A stretch of DNA of 55,995 bases from Lachnospiraceae bacterium (GCA_014804245.1 JAAVAE010000008.1:1-55995); one strand, 5' to 3'; counted from the first letter of the stretch, positions 8,866 to 18,158 are shown. The notes: a model not told the origin generated them from the sequence alone. Made by a program: numbers and translations.

Positions 8866-9522
8866 CTACACGGTAATGCTGTCTTTTATCTTTTCAAACA
8901 GCCCATCTTTTATCCCCTCAACGTTCATGATATCTTCTTTTTTCACAAATGGTCCATTCTTTTCCCTATAGGAAATAATGCTTTTTGCCTTTGCGCTCCC
9001 CACACCTGGAAGCGTGCACAAAAGTTCTTCACCTGCAGTATTGATATTTACTAAAGAATTTTCTTTCTCTTTGCTATCACTGCCGGAATTCTCCCAAATA
9101 TTCATCATTCCCGTTTCTTCTACTTCCGCTTCCGTCGGTATATAAATCTTCATGCCATCTGTAATCAGATCCGCCTGATTCAGATAGTCCTGAGCTGCAT
9201 CTTCGCGAAACCCGCCTGCCTTCTCAACCGCCTGATAAATTCGGCTTTTGCCTTCAAGCGTATAAACGCCCGGCTCTCTCACTGCACCGCAGATATGTAT
9301 CACACAGTATTGCACAGCTCCAGACTCACTGAGGCTGTCATCATCTGTATTAGATGGCTCGTTCATTTCTGCTCCAGCCTCTTGCGATGCCGCATCTGAT
9401 TCCGTATCATTGACAGGAAGGAGCAGCAATTCCTCCTGCTCCTTTTCCCTCTTTTCACAACCTAAGAACATGCAGAAAAACACCACTAAAATTCCTGCTG
9501 CCAGTCCAAAATTCCTTTTCAT
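8866..9522 (-). CDS. comEA: ComEA-like DNA receptor (SLBB plus helix-hairpin-helix)
   Basis: Translation should begin at the ATG at 9522, where AGAAAGGAGATAACG precedes MKRNFGLAAGILVVFF; the frame is open eight codons further upstream without a ribosome site. The 218-residue product has an N-terminal membrane anchor ending in a possible lipobox (MFLGC). An acidic linker follows, then an SLBB domain (about 75-140; VIHICGAVREPGVYTLEG) and a C-terminal double helix-hairpin-helix (VNINTAGEELLCTLPGVGSA and the following YREKNGPF). ComEA binds incoming double-stranded DNA at the cell surface and hands it to ComEC. It is the first gene of the operon that ends with comEC. Confidence 0.9.
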   Translation of the reverse strand: MKRNFGLAAGILVVFFCMFLGCEKREKEQEELLLLPVNDTESDAASQEAGAEMNEPSNTDDDSLSESGAVQYCVIHICGAVREPGVYTLEGKSRIYQAVEKAGGFREDAAQDYLNQADLITDGMKIYIPTEAEVEETGMMNIWENSGSDSKEKENSLVNINTAGEELLCTLPGVGSAKAKSIISYREKNGPFVKKEDIMNVEGIKDGLFEKIKDSITV

Positions 9523-9587
9523 CGTTATCTCCTTTCTGTCACACAAAACACCCTCGTACAGAAAGCCCCTTATAACGATACCATTTC

Positions 9588-9616
9588 ATTTTAAAATAAA
9601 TCGAATAGATTGACAA
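9588..9616 (-). promoter_or_regulatory. Promoter of the comEA operon
   Basis: On the minus strand TTGTCA (9616-9611) and TAAAAT (9593-9588) are separated by 17 nt, about 65 nt before the comEA start. Each hexamer has one or two differences from consensus. Confidence 0.6.
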
Positions 9617-9635
9617 GCCAAATATTCATGATTTT

Positions 9636-10067
9636 TCATTTCCATTTGAAAACCACGATTCCCGCTATCGCTACCAGCATTCCAATGATTTTTCTCCATT
9701 CAAGGGGCTGTTTTTCCACACCGAACAATCCCATCAATTCAATGACATAGGCTATGATAAGCTGGGCAATCACAATCAACATAACTGCCCTTGCAGGTCC
9801 CAGCATCTCCATGCTTTTGATTACGGTATATGTGATGAATGCCCCTATAGCGCCCCCCAGCAGCATGTACTTTGGTTCCACTTTGAACAATGTTCCAAAG
9901 GAGGAGCGGTCCGTGAGAAACCATGCGCCAAGACAAACCAGAAGCGCTGTAAACTGAACAAAAGCATTGGCAACCCAAATACCGGAAGTCTTGGTCACCT
10001 GCGTATTGAACACGCCCTGAATACTCATCAGGGCACCCGAAATAAGTGCAATAAAAAATCCAATCAT
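9636..10067 (-). CDS. YdcZ/DUF606-family small DMT transporter
   Basis: A 143-residue integral membrane protein with about five hydrophobic segments. It starts MIGFFIALISGALMSIQGVF, a pattern typical of the five-helix DUF606 (YdcZ) branch of the drug/metabolite transporter superfamily. AAGGAGG precedes the start by 6 nt. It lies between the solute-binding protein gene and the comEA promoter. Substrate is unknown; members often work as pairs or homodimers, and no partner is visible here. Confidence 0.8.
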   Translation of the reverse strand: MIGFFIALISGALMSIQGVFNTQVTKTSGIWVANAFVQFTALLVCLGAWFLTDRSSFGTLFKVEPKYMLLGGAIGAFITYTVIKSMEMLGPARAVMLIVIAQLIIAYVIELMGLFGVEKQPLEWRKIIGMLVAIAGIVVFKWK

Positions 10068-10149
10068 ATGAGCCTCCTTAACACTTTTCGTTAATTCATG
10101 ATGCCCATATAATTGGAAAATTATTCATAACGCCAATCGGCTTTTATTC

Positions 10150-11661
10150 TTACTCTTCTGCTTCCTCCTGCGCGCCATCTTCTTCATCCGGATACTCTTC
10201 TTCCTGCTCCTTCGGTTCCTCCAGATAGTCTTCCTCGTAGGCTGTGCCGGTCACCTGCGACATAATCTGCTCTGACAGTTCCTTCAGCTTTTCGTTGGCA
10301 TCCGCTCCGTTCCATATCTGTGAAAATACAACCTCCAGCTTCACCCAGAAATTACTGGTTTCAATCATTTTAGGCATGGATATGGATTTTTCATACTCCG
10401 CCGCAAATTTGTCAAGCGGCTCATAGCCATAATCAATGTCCTTTGCCGCAGAAACTTTTCCCGTCCTTGCATACAGAATATCATTGTACTCGGCAGTCAG
10501 GAAATAAGCAAAATCGTTAGCAGCCTCCTTGTTTTCCGAATAACCGTTTATGACCACGCAGCTTGTCATGGACAGCGAACGTGTCTGCCTGTTCTCATCT
10601 ATCGCCGGCGTCAGCGCAATATCATAATCATATTCAAGCAATCCATCCGCTTTCGCCTGCTCCAGCTTAAATACTGCATCTGTGGTCGCCATCGTAAAGA
10701 CCATCTTTCCATCCATGAATTCATCCAGTATCGCCTCATATTCGATTTCGCCGGTATCAATGGAAAAGAACTGGTTCAATTCCTGATAAACGCGCAGGCT
10801 TGCAATCGCATCCAGATTGTAGATATCGATCTGTGCGGTATCCCATCCGGCTTCTCCGCCCATTTTAATGGAATTTCCTACAAAAAAATAGTTGTAAAAA
10901 ATGTCTGTGACATCCCATTTAAAAACGCCTTCCACCTGCTCCGGCGCATCGTAATCATCCGCAAAGGATTCAATATCCTGAATCGTAGCGGGGAGGAGCT
11001 GCTGCACTTTTGCTTCAATCTGCTCTTCTGTAAATACCACATCCTGCGTATTCTCCGCCTCCAGCGTCTGCCCTTCTTCCCCAGATTCCTCTATCCTCTC
11101 CTGGGCTGCTTCTCCTTCTGCCAGGTCAGCCTCCGTCTCCAGCTGACTCCTCGCCATATCTTCCAGATAGGTTTTATTGTACAGCAGTGAACTAGTCTCA
11201 AAATAAAAAGGATATCCGATAATCTTGTCTTTATAAGATGCTGCCTGCAGCCCTGTGCCTATATAAACCTCATCCGGTCTGACGCCATCCTCCGGCTTTA
11301 TTTCGCTTGCCAGACCTGCAAGATACGCCTTTTCCAGTGAATCATGGCTGATAATATATAAATCCGGCGCACTGCTTTCAAGTGAGGTCTGGTTGATTCT
11401 CTCAAGATATTCAAGTCCCGATTCCAATACCGGTACGATCCGTACATCATGGGTCTCATTATAAGTAACTGCCGCACTGCTCAAATAGGAGGTAAGTGTT
11501 TCATCCGTATACCACAGGTAAAGGGTCTCCTTTCCTCCTGCAAATATAACAGCATCCTCCTGCTTTTCACTCACTTGCCAGCCTGATACGGCAATCACAA
11601 AGATAATCACCGCAGCTATGGAAATCATACCAACTGCCGTAAGTCGTTTTTTCAGACTCAT
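10150..11661 (-). CDS. Membrane-anchored extracellular solute-binding protein (orphan)
   Basis: A 503-residue protein of the family-1 (maltose-type) solute-binding fold: ETLYLWYTDE near the N-terminus, PDLYIISHDSLEKAYLAG, GYPFYFETSSLLYNKTYLED, FMDGKMVFTMATTDAV and FAYFLTAEYNDILYARTGK. It has no lipobox; an uncleaved helix at residues 9-27 probably anchors it. Two oddities: an acidic insertion of about 45 residues after YLEDMARSQ, and an acidic tail ending EDGAQEEAEE. No permease or ATPase gene lies nearby. It begins 14 nt after the argD stop with GGAGTAAAG as ribosome site, so it is probably cotranscribed with the arginine genes. Confidence 0.82.
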   Translation of the reverse strand: MSLKKRLTAVGMISIAAVIIFVIAVSGWQVSEKQEDAVIFAGGKETLYLWYTDETLTSYLSSAAVTYNETHDVRIVPVLESGLEYLERINQTSLESSAPDLYIISHDSLEKAYLAGLASEIKPEDGVRPDEVYIGTGLQAASYKDKIIGYPFYFETSSLLYNKTYLEDMARSQLETEADLAEGEAAQERIEESGEEGQTLEAENTQDVVFTEEQIEAKVQQLLPATIQDIESFADDYDAPEQVEGVFKWDVTDIFYNYFFVGNSIKMGGEAGWDTAQIDIYNLDAIASLRVYQELNQFFSIDTGEIEYEAILDEFMDGKMVFTMATTDAVFKLEQAKADGLLEYDYDIALTPAIDENRQTRSLSMTSCVVINGYSENKEAANDFAYFLTAEYNDILYARTGKVSAAKDIDYGYEPLDKFAAEYEKSISMPKMIETSNFWVKLEVVFSQIWNGADANEKLKELSEQIMSQVTGTAYEEDYLEEPKEQEEEYPDEEDGAQEEAEE

Positions 11662-11675
11662 TCTTTACTCCATTT

Positions 11676-12863
11676 CTATTCTGCATCCAGACAGGCCTTT
11701 AAAATTGCTGTCATTTCATCTACATGTTCCTTTGTGATGATAAGGGGAGGTACAAAACGGATGATATCCGTTCCTGCATTGATGAGAATCAATCCCATCT
11801 CAAGCGCTCTCGTGATGATATCCCCTACCGGTCTGTTAAATACAAGTCCCTGCATCAGCCCAATGCCGCGTCTGGTTTCTATACAATCATATTCCCTGAC
11901 AAGTTCATCCAGCTTTTTCTCCAGATAAGCCCCTGTCTTAATCACATTATCTATTATATGGTTCTCCTCAAATAAATCAAGTACAATATTTATAGCAGCG
12001 CCTGCCAGCGGATTGCCGCCGTAGGTGGTGCCGTGATCGCCGCTTACAAGGGAATTTGCCCCCACCTTTTCCGTCATCAGGAATGCTCCCACAGGAATGC
12101 CGCATCCCAATGCCTTGGCCGTGGTCATAATATCCGGCTTAATTCCATATCTCTGCCATGCGTACATATAACCGGTACGCCCCATACCACACTGGATTTC
12201 ATCCAGAATAAGCAGGATATCCTTTTCCTCACAGAGCGCTTTCACCTGCTTCATAAAATTTTCCTGCGCGGGATGAATGCCGCCCTCTCCCTGCACCGTC
12301 TCAAACAGAATCGCACAGGTTTTGTCGTTCACCTGGTTAAGCACACTATCAAAATCATTCATTTGGGCAAACCGGACATTTCCAATCATCGGCTCAAAAG
12401 CTTCCCGGTACTTTGCATTACCTGTTACCGACAAGGCTCCAAAGGTCCGTCCATGAAAGGAATGCTCCATTGCAATAATCTCATGATCCTTCCGTCCGTC
12501 CTTTAAATAAGCATACTTACGGGCTGCCTTTATGGCTCCCTCTACAGCCTCGGCGCCGCTGTTAGTAAAAAAGACCCGATCCATCCCGGAAACCTCTTTA
12601 ATCTTTTTTGCCGCCTCGATAGCAGGAACATTGTAATAGTAGTTGGAAGTATGAATCAACTTGTCAATCTGTGCTTTCAAAGCATCATTATATTTTTTAT
12701 TGTTATAGCCTAACGCAAATACCGCAATCCCCGCACAAAAGTCCAGGTATTTTTTCCCCTCAATGTCATAAAGGTATACGCCGTCTCCCTTATCCAAAAC
12801 CACCTGATAACGGTTGTAAGTATGCAGCAGCGCCTTTTCAGCGTCATCAATATACTGTTTCAT
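11676..12863 (-). CDS. argD: Acetylornithine aminotransferase
   Basis: A class-III PLP aminotransferase of about 395 residues that converts N-acetylglutamate semialdehyde to N-acetylornithine. Seen: TNSGAEAVEGAIKAARKYA, HSFHGRTFGALSVTGNAKYR, ETVQGEGGI, ILDEIQCGMGRTG, and the PLP lysine in TTAKALGCGIP. I place the start at the ATG at 12863 (GATGGAAACG before it); an ATG three codons upstream at 12872 has no spacing to a ribosome site. It follows argB by 30 nt in the order argJ-argB-argD. Confidence 0.93.
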   Translation of the reverse strand: MKQYIDDAEKALLHTYNRYQVVLDKGDGVYLYDIEGKKYLDFCAGIAVFALGYNNKKYNDALKAQIDKLIHTSNYYYNVPAIEAAKKIKEVSGMDRVFFTNSGAEAVEGAIKAARKYAYLKDGRKDHEIIAMEHSFHGRTFGALSVTGNAKYREAFEPMIGNVRFAQMNDFDSVLNQVNDKTCAILFETVQGEGGIHPAQENFMKQVKALCEEKDILLILDEIQCGMGRTGYMYAWQRYGIKPDIMTTAKALGCGIPVGAFLMTEKVGANSLVSGDHGTTYGGNPLAGAAINIVLDLFEENHIIDNVIKTGAYLEKKLDELVREYDCIETRRGIGLMQGLVFNRPVGDIITRALEMGLILINAGTDIIRFVPPLIITKEHVDEMTAILKACLDAE

Positions 12864-12893
12864 CGTTTCCATCTTTCTTTTTAAACCTCTCTT

Positions 12894-13796
12894 TTAATCG
12901 TTCTGTTCACAAAGCTGCCTGTCTTCATCCCTGAGAATCATAGTTCCCACACCTTCATTGGTAAAGATCTCAAGGAGCAGACAGTGCAGAATACGCCCAT
13001 CTAAAATATGCACTCTGTTGACACCGTTTTTCACTGCGGAAGTACAATTTCCCAGTTTCGGAAGCATACCGCCGCCAATCAGCCCGCCTTCAATAAGGGC
13101 ATCCGCATCAGATACCGTGATTCTGGGAATAAAGGAACTTTTATCATTAATGTCTCTGTAAAGCCCCTCGATATCGGTAAGAAATACCAGCTTATCCGCC
13201 TCTACCGCCTTTGCAATAGCACATGCCGCATCATCTGCATTGATGTTGTAAGTGGCAAATTCATCATCCAGTCCTATGGGGGCAACAATAGGAAGAAAGT
13301 CCTTTTCCAGAAGGTCATACAGGATTTTAGGATTGACATTTTTGATATCCCCTACAAAACCAATATCCTCGCCGTTTGAATATTTTTTCTCCACACTAAT
13401 AAGACCGCCATCCTTGCCGCTGATTCCCACTGCCCTTACACCAAGCTCCTGTACCATAGTAACCAGCCTCTTGTTTACTCTGCCAAGCACCATCTCTGCG
13501 ATTTCCATGGTCTCCTCATCCGTCACCCGAAGCCCGTTCACGAATTTTGCTTCCTTACCTACCTTGCCTACCCAGCGGCTGATCTCCTTGCCGCCGCCAT
13601 GGACGATAATAGGCTTAAATCCTACCAGCTTAAGCAGTGTCACATCCTTGATGACATTTTTCTGCAGTTCTTCATTGCTCATGGCAGAACCGCCGTACTT
13701 GACCACAATGATCTTACGGTTGAATTTTTGTATATATGGAAGTGCTTCAATCAGTACCTCCGCTTTTTTTAATACTTCCTGTATATCTTTGCTCAT
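12894..13796 (-). CDS. argB: N-acetylglutamate kinase
   Basis: Phosphorylates N-acetylglutamate, the second step of acetylated arginine synthesis. The start at 13796 has GGAGG five nt upstream; the frame opens four codons earlier at an ATG that contains the ribosome site. The 300-residue protein begins with a helical extension ([20 protein letters not shown]) of the kind found in arginine-inhibited hexameric enzymes. KYGGSAM and the HGGGKEIS substrate loop follow, then the later [11 protein letters not shown] segment. Feedback inhibition by arginine is therefore likely but inferred. It sits between argJ (39 nt) and argD. Confidence 0.94.
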   Translation of the reverse strand: MSKDIQEVLKKAEVLIEALPYIQKFNRKIIVVKYGGSAMSNEELQKNVIKDVTLLKLVGFKPIIVHGGGKEISRWVGKVGKEAKFVNGLRVTDEETMEIAEMVLGRVNKRLVTMVQELGVRAVGISGKDGGLISVEKKYSNGEDIGFVGDIKNVNPKILYDLLEKDFLPIVAPIGLDDEFATYNINADDAACAIAKAVEADKLVFLTDIEGLYRDINDKSSFIPRITVSDADALIEGGLIGGGMLPKLGNCTSAVKNGVNRVHILDGRILHCLLLEIFTNEGVGTMILRDEDRQLCEQND

Positions 13797-13835
13797 TTTT
13801 TCCTCCATTTTTTAATCTAATCCATTCAACAATCC

Positions 13836-15059
13836 CTAGCTTCTATAATCCGCATTGATTTTTACATAATCATAGGTAAGATCACATCCCCATGCAGTTG
13901 CTGTCTCATTTCCCATCTTCATGTCAGCTAAAATAGTCACCTCAGGTTCTGACAAAATCCTGCTTGCTTCTTCTTCACTGTAATTGGTAGATATACCATC
14001 TTTGCAAACCTGTATCCGCCCGGCTTTGCTCTCAAAGAAAAGCTCAATTTGGTCTGGGTCAAAGGGAACTCCAGAATATCCCAGCGCACAGATCATCCGC
14101 CCAAAGTTTGCATCATGCCCATAGATCGCTGCCTTGGTTAAGTTGGAGCATACCACGGATCTGCTTAATCTCCTTGCATCTTCCTTGGTAGCTGCGCCAA
14201 TCACCTTTGCTTCCAAAAGAGCGGTAGCCCCTTCGCCGTCACCAGCCATCATCTTAGCTAGAGTTTCGTTTATGTAATGAAGCGCTTCCTTAAATGCTTC
14301 ATATTCCGGCGTGCCTTCCTTAATTTCCTCATTTTCTGCCATGCCGTTTGCCATCACCAGAAGAGTATCATTGGTGGAAGTGTCACCATCCACAGAAATC
14401 ATGTTAAAAGTGTCAGCCACATCCTCTTTGACTACTTTAGTCAGAGCCTCTTTTGAAATGACTGCATCAGTTGTTACAAAAGCAAGCATCGTACACATAT
14501 TCGGATGAATCATTCCAGAGCCTTTACTCATACCGCCTAAAGTCACCTTGATACCATTAAGGTCAATCTCTACAGCAACCTGCTTAGAACGCGTATCAGT
14601 CGTCATGATTGCCTCCGCTGCCTGTCTCCCCGCATCTATGGTATCGGTCTTTGCCTTAGCAAGTTTCTCGACTCCTGCCTCAATCCTGTCTATAGGAAGC
14701 TGCATTCCAATCACACCGGTAGATGCAACCAATATTGACTCCTCCGGTATATGAAGCACTGCGGATGCCCGTAATGCCGTTCTCTTGCAATATTCATACC
14801 CTTCTTTGCCTGTGCAGGCATTTGCAATTCCTGCATTCACAATCACAGCCTGCCCGAAGGGCGATTCCTCCACCACTTTTTTGTCCCACAAAACCGGAGC
14901 AGCTTTCACCACATTGCTGGTGAAGGTTCCTGCCAGTACGCAAGGCTTCTGACTGTAAATAAGCGCCATGTCCTTTCTATCCTTATACTTAATCCCAGCC
15001 TCTACACCTGCTGCCTCAAATCCTTTTGCTGCGGTCACGCCGCCTGTCCTTATCTTCAT
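13836..15059 (-). CDS. argJ: Bifunctional ornithine acetyltransferase / N-acetylglutamate synthase
   Basis: A 407-residue ArgJ that recycles the acetyl group from acetylornithine to glutamate. It is made as a precursor that cleaves itself before the nucleophilic Thr. Here the site is in the segment HPNMCTMLAF, so Cys-Thr precedes cleavage. GGMSKGSGMI and STGVIGMQLP are also typical. AGAGGAG lies just before the ATG. In most relatives argC lies immediately upstream; here the upstream neighbour is a Fic gene, and argC is 6.3 kb away. Confidence 0.94.
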   Translation of the reverse strand: MKIRTGGVTAAKGFEAAGVEAGIKYKDRKDMALIYSQKPCVLAGTFTSNVVKAAPVLWDKKVVEESPFGQAVIVNAGIANACTGKEGYEYCKRTALRASAVLHIPEESILVASTGVIGMQLPIDRIEAGVEKLAKAKTDTIDAGRQAAEAIMTTDTRSKQVAVEIDLNGIKVTLGGMSKGSGMIHPNMCTMLAFVTTDAVISKEALTKVVKEDVADTFNMISVDGDTSTNDTLLVMANGMAENEEIKEGTPEYEAFKEALHYINETLAKMMAGDGEGATALLEAKVIGAATKEDARRLSRSVVCSNLTKAAIYGHDANFGRMICALGYSGVPFDPDQIELFFESKAGRIQVCKDGISTNYSEEEASRILSEPEVTILADMKMGNETATAWGCDLTYDYVKINADYRS

Positions 15060-15095
15060 GTTCTCCTCTTTCCGTGCCCCTTGGCACTTAAAAAA

Positions 15096-16217
15096 TTATT
15101 TGAATCTGTATTTTCCTTTTCCCATTCCCCTGACAGGTTCAATCAACTCTGCTGATAATAATTTCTTTAACAATACAGACGCTGGAGATTTAGAAATGCC
15201 AAGGATACTCATGATATCTCCCCTGCCAAATACCTCGTTGACTCCATATTCTCTATATATTTTTTCTATGTTCATCAACGTCTTTCCGGAAAATCCTGCT
15301 GACTGCAGATTACTTTCAAACATACTGCGGGCATCAATGTCCTGTTTCCGCGTTTCAATGTCCTGTTTTTGTGCATCAATGTCCTGTTTTTGCGCGATTT
15401 CAAAAAATCCGCTGATGTGCATATATCTATTTCGAAGTTCATTTTTTTCATTTAACAGCAGATTCCTCAAAAATAATTCCAAATATTCCCTTGTCTCATG
15501 AATACCTTCTTTTAAGTTATTGTAGTTGGCACGCACCAATGCATTTCTGAAGTACCATGCATTTTCCGCAAAAATATCATTCGTAACGTCAAACCCCAGT
15601 GTTTGCAGATATTTTATAAAGAAAACTGCTGTCGAACGCGTATTACCCTCTGCGAAAATGTGAATCTGCCACAACCTTGACACAAAGACTGCCAGATGTT
15701 CTATCATCTGTGCTATAGATAAACCTCTGTAGCTAAACGCCCTCTCTACCTCAAAATCATATTCTAAAGTTGCCTTCAATTCGCTTGCGCCGCCGTATAT
15801 TACCGTATCTCCATCCAATATCCATTCCTTTTTTGTAATATTATAATCCCTGAATTTTCCTGCATGGGGATATATTCCCTCAAACAATCTGCCATGAATT
15901 GCCAGATAATATGTGGGCGAAAAAGTAAATGCCTTTTCTGAGAGGATCTGGGCAATTCTGGCAGAAACCTTGTCCGCCTCTTCCGTGCGTTCTTCCGGCT
16001 CCGTAGGTTTTTCCTCATAATAGCGATCAATCAGCTCTTTCGCCTGCTCAATCGAGATTTCTCCTTCAATATTTCTTTTAGCTGTTTTTATTAGATATTC
16101 TGAAGCTTCCAGCCCATCCACTGCCTGCAGTCCAATCGCAGTATGCCACGCATAGCCTTTATCTCTCTTTTCAGGTTCTGATTCTCTTAAATATTCTTCT
16201 AACGAACCTTCACTCAT
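15096..16217 (-). CDS. Fic-family protein with N-terminal antitoxin-like helix and C-terminal winged helix
   Basis: The start at 16217 (MSEGSLEEYL) has GGAGG seven nt upstream; the frame runs nine codons further. The 373-residue protein carries a VbhA/Fic-antitoxin-like helix near residues 40-60 (TAKRNIEGEISIEQAKELID). The Fic core contains HGRLFEGIYPHAGKFRDYNI and the active-site loop HIFAEGNTRSTAVF (HxFxEGNxR form, with Glu for Asp). Three tandem 7-residue repeats (QKQDIDA, QKQDIET, RKQDIDA) lead into a winged-helix-like tail (DIMSILGISKSPASVLLKKL). Fic proteins usually AMPylate target proteins. Target unknown. It is the first of the accessory genes inserted between argC and argJ. Confidence 0.85.
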   Translation of the reverse strand: MSEGSLEEYLRESEPEKRDKGYAWHTAIGLQAVDGLEASEYLIKTAKRNIEGEISIEQAKELIDRYYEEKPTEPEERTEEADKVSARIAQILSEKAFTFSPTYYLAIHGRLFEGIYPHAGKFRDYNITKKEWILDGDTVIYGGASELKATLEYDFEVERAFSYRGLSIAQMIEHLAVFVSRLWQIHIFAEGNTRSTAVFFIKYLQTLGFDVTNDIFAENAWYFRNALVRANYNNLKEGIHETREYLELFLRNLLLNEKNELRNRYMHISGFFEIAQKQDIDAQKQDIETRKQDIDARSMFESNLQSAGFSGKTLMNIEKIYREYGVNEVFGRGDIMSILGISKSPASVLLKKLLSAELIEPVRGMGKGKYRFK

Positions 16218-16240
16218 CCTTTTTCCTCCAGAATCCTTTA

Positions 16241-16687
16241 TCACTTATTATAATTCACTATATTCTCTTTATTTAGAGTAAAATCATAATAATTCAAATC
16301 TTCCCTTCTTGTCCACCCTATTTCATTCCAAAAAGCATTTCCAATATCATTTGCTGTAAAGGCAATCAAGGAAACCTTACTGATCTGTTCCTTTTCCAGT
16401 TCCTTCATGCAATGAACTACCATGCGCTTTCCAATCCCTCGCATACGATAGTCCTCATGAACGCATACATGATAGAGGCACCCGCGCCTGCCATCATGAC
16501 CGCATAGAATGCTTCCCACGATTTTTCCATCCTCCACCGCTACTACGCTGGAGGTTGGATTGCGTTTTAAGAACCGCGCTACACCTTCCTTTGCATCATC
16601 AATGCTTCTTATCGCAAATCCCTTAATACTCATCCATAAATCGTGCACGCCTTCATAATCTTCTAATGTCATCGTTCTGATTTCCAT
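16241..16687 (-). CDS. GNAT-family N-acetyltransferase
   Basis: A 148-residue acetyltransferase starting MEIRTMTLEDYEGVHDLW at the ATG at 16687, with GGGAG six nt upstream. A longer open frame to 16876 overlaps the neighbouring gene and lacks a ribosome site. The acetyl-CoA motif is CVHEDYRMRGIGKRMVVHCM (R/QxxGxG/A form), followed by a family-typical GNAFWNEIGWTRREDLNYYD tail. Substrate unknown. It ends 23 nt before the Fic start. Confidence 0.87.
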   Translation of the reverse strand: MEIRTMTLEDYEGVHDLWMSIKGFAIRSIDDAKEGVARFLKRNPTSSVVAVEDGKIVGSILCGHDGRRGCLYHVCVHEDYRMRGIGKRMVVHCMKELEKEQISKVSLIAFTANDIGNAFWNEIGWTRREDLNYYDFTLNKENIVNYNK

Positions 16688-16749
16688 ATCAATCTCCCAT
16701 CTGCCTTTCGCTTTCTTTTCTAAGGAAGCGCTGAATAAATCAGTGTTTC

Positions 16750-17331
16750 CTATGCGCTTGCACTCATACTGTCGTCGCCATCTAAATGCACCGTCCGATA
16801 AGTGTGCCCCACAAAAGGCAGAAACTTTGACAGCACATCCTTCGTTCTTAGCCTTAAACTGGCAGTATTCACGCAAGGATGACAGCCTAAAAATTCTTCT
16901 TTTAAAACATCCTCATCAATCAGAAGATTCACATGATTTTCTTTATCATTCATCAGTCCCATAACGCTCACTGCGCCCGGTGAAATATGAAGATATTCCT
17001 CCATAAATTCCTCCGGTGCAAAGGAAAGCCTAGCGCTGCCAATCTGTTTTGATAATTCCTTCGTCTTAAACTTCTTTTCTCCCGGCATCAGGAGCAGATA
17101 AAAAACAGTTTTCTGACTGTTGCACAAAAATAGATTCTTGCACATATGTATTCCTAAAATCTCATCTACTCCCCTGCATGCCTCTATAGTAGCCATAGGC
17201 TCGTGATCCATTCTCTGAAAAGGAATTTCCAGACTCTTAAGCAGTCTGTACACTTCCATTTCCCTTTCACGCCTTCCCACGCTGTCTGGAATGTCTTCAT
17301 ATAAAGTAGCATCGTGTATCAATTCATTCAT
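16750..17331 (-). CDS. YbaK/ProX-type prolyl-tRNA editing protein
   Basis: A 193-residue free-standing editing domain related to ProX/YbaK, which deacylates mischarged tRNA (Ala- or Cys-tRNAPro). The start at 17331 (MNELIHDATLYED) follows AGGAGGAG by 7-8 nt. Seen: FQRMDHEPMATIEACRGV, then KNLFLCNSQKTVFYLLLMPG and the core GSARLSFAPEEFMEEYLHISPGAVSVMGLMND, matching the INSERTION-domain fold and its conserved lysine region. Exact tRNA specificity cannot be read from sequence. Confidence 0.85.
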   Translation of the reverse strand: MNELIHDATLYEDIPDSVGRREREMEVYRLLKSLEIPFQRMDHEPMATIEACRGVDEILGIHMCKNLFLCNSQKTVFYLLLMPGEKKFKTKELSKQIGSARLSFAPEEFMEEYLHISPGAVSVMGLMNDKENHVNLLIDEDVLKEEFLGCHPCVNTASLRLRTKDVLSKFLPFVGHTYRTVHLDGDDSMSASA

Positions 17332-17384
17332 GTCAAACTCCTCCTGCACCACATAGTGTCTACAACTTATACTGCATAAAGTTC

Positions 17385-18122
17385 TTATCCAGCAATAATC
17401 ATATTTATAATCCTGTCAATTGCAGCATCAAGTTTATTTTCTCCCCAGCCTAAATCCCAGCTGCTTTCAACATATACATCCGAAATCACATAGATTGCTG
17501 AGGCGGCACATTTTCTGTAGTTTGCTATCGTGAAAAGACCTACTCCTTCCATTTCCACGCACAAGGCTCCCTTTTCCCTATGTTCAATGACCTGTCCCCA
17601 GGTCTCTCTATATCCGGCATCGGTTGTCCAATGTTTTCCTCTTCTGAATTCGACCTGATTCTTTGATAGGAGCTCACTTAATTCATCTGTTAATTTTTTT
17701 GTTGATTCTATCACATCATAATCAAATCCATATAATCTTGCAACAGCCGTGTCATTATAAGCGCCATCTGTGAGGACAATATCTCCCGCTTTCATATCCG
17801 GCTGCAATCCTCCCGCAAACCCCACGTGAATCAGTTCCTGCACCCCTCCGGCTATCAAATCTTCAGCCTGCGTCGCAATCGCCGGAGAGCACATGTGACC
17901 TTTTATAAATCCAATATCCTCATTTGTATCGAACACGAAAAGCTTCCCGCCTAACGGATATTTATATGTTCCGCAGTTTCTCGAAACCATAGTATCATAA
18001 AGACTGTCCGCCAGAAGATACACTCTTTTAGGAACCTTTATCTGATCAATATCAAATCCTGCATTTTTTAATTCAAGCCGGACTAATTTCTGAGGGTCAG
18101 TTAAAACATCATTCATATTCAT
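17385..18122 (-). CDS. Nucleoside phosphorylase (uridine-phosphorylase superfamily)
   Basis: A 245-residue member of the PNP/UDP superfamily. Translation starts at 18122, where AAAGGAGG lies 10 nt upstream. The phosphate/ribose-binding glycine segment LIHVGFAGGLQPDMKAGDIV and the ribose-contacting CVEMEGVGLFTI (Met-Glu pair) are clear. Base specificity is uncertain; the Arg/Gln recognition loop of uridine enzymes is not evident. It probably salvages nucleosides in the cytoplasm and is cotranscribed with the upstream DUF1905 gene (36-nt gap). Confidence 0.82.
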   Translation of the reverse strand: MNMNDVLTDPQKLVRLELKNAGFDIDQIKVPKRVYLLADSLYDTMVSRNCGTYKYPLGGKLFVFDTNEDIGFIKGHMCSPAIATQAEDLIAGGVQELIHVGFAGGLQPDMKAGDIVLTDGAYNDTAVARLYGFDYDVIESTKKLTDELSELLSKNQVEFRRGKHWTTDAGYRETWGQVIEHREKGALCVEMEGVGLFTIANYRKCAASAIYVISDVYVESSWDLGWGENKLDAAIDRIINMIIAG

Positions 18123-18158
18123 AAATCTTTTACCTCCTTTCTTGCACATCAATTTTAA

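Noticed and set aside
16688-16876. 63-codon N-terminal extension of the GNAT gene
   Set aside because: It overlaps the ProX-like gene in another frame and lacks a ribosome site; GGGAG precedes the ATG at 16687.
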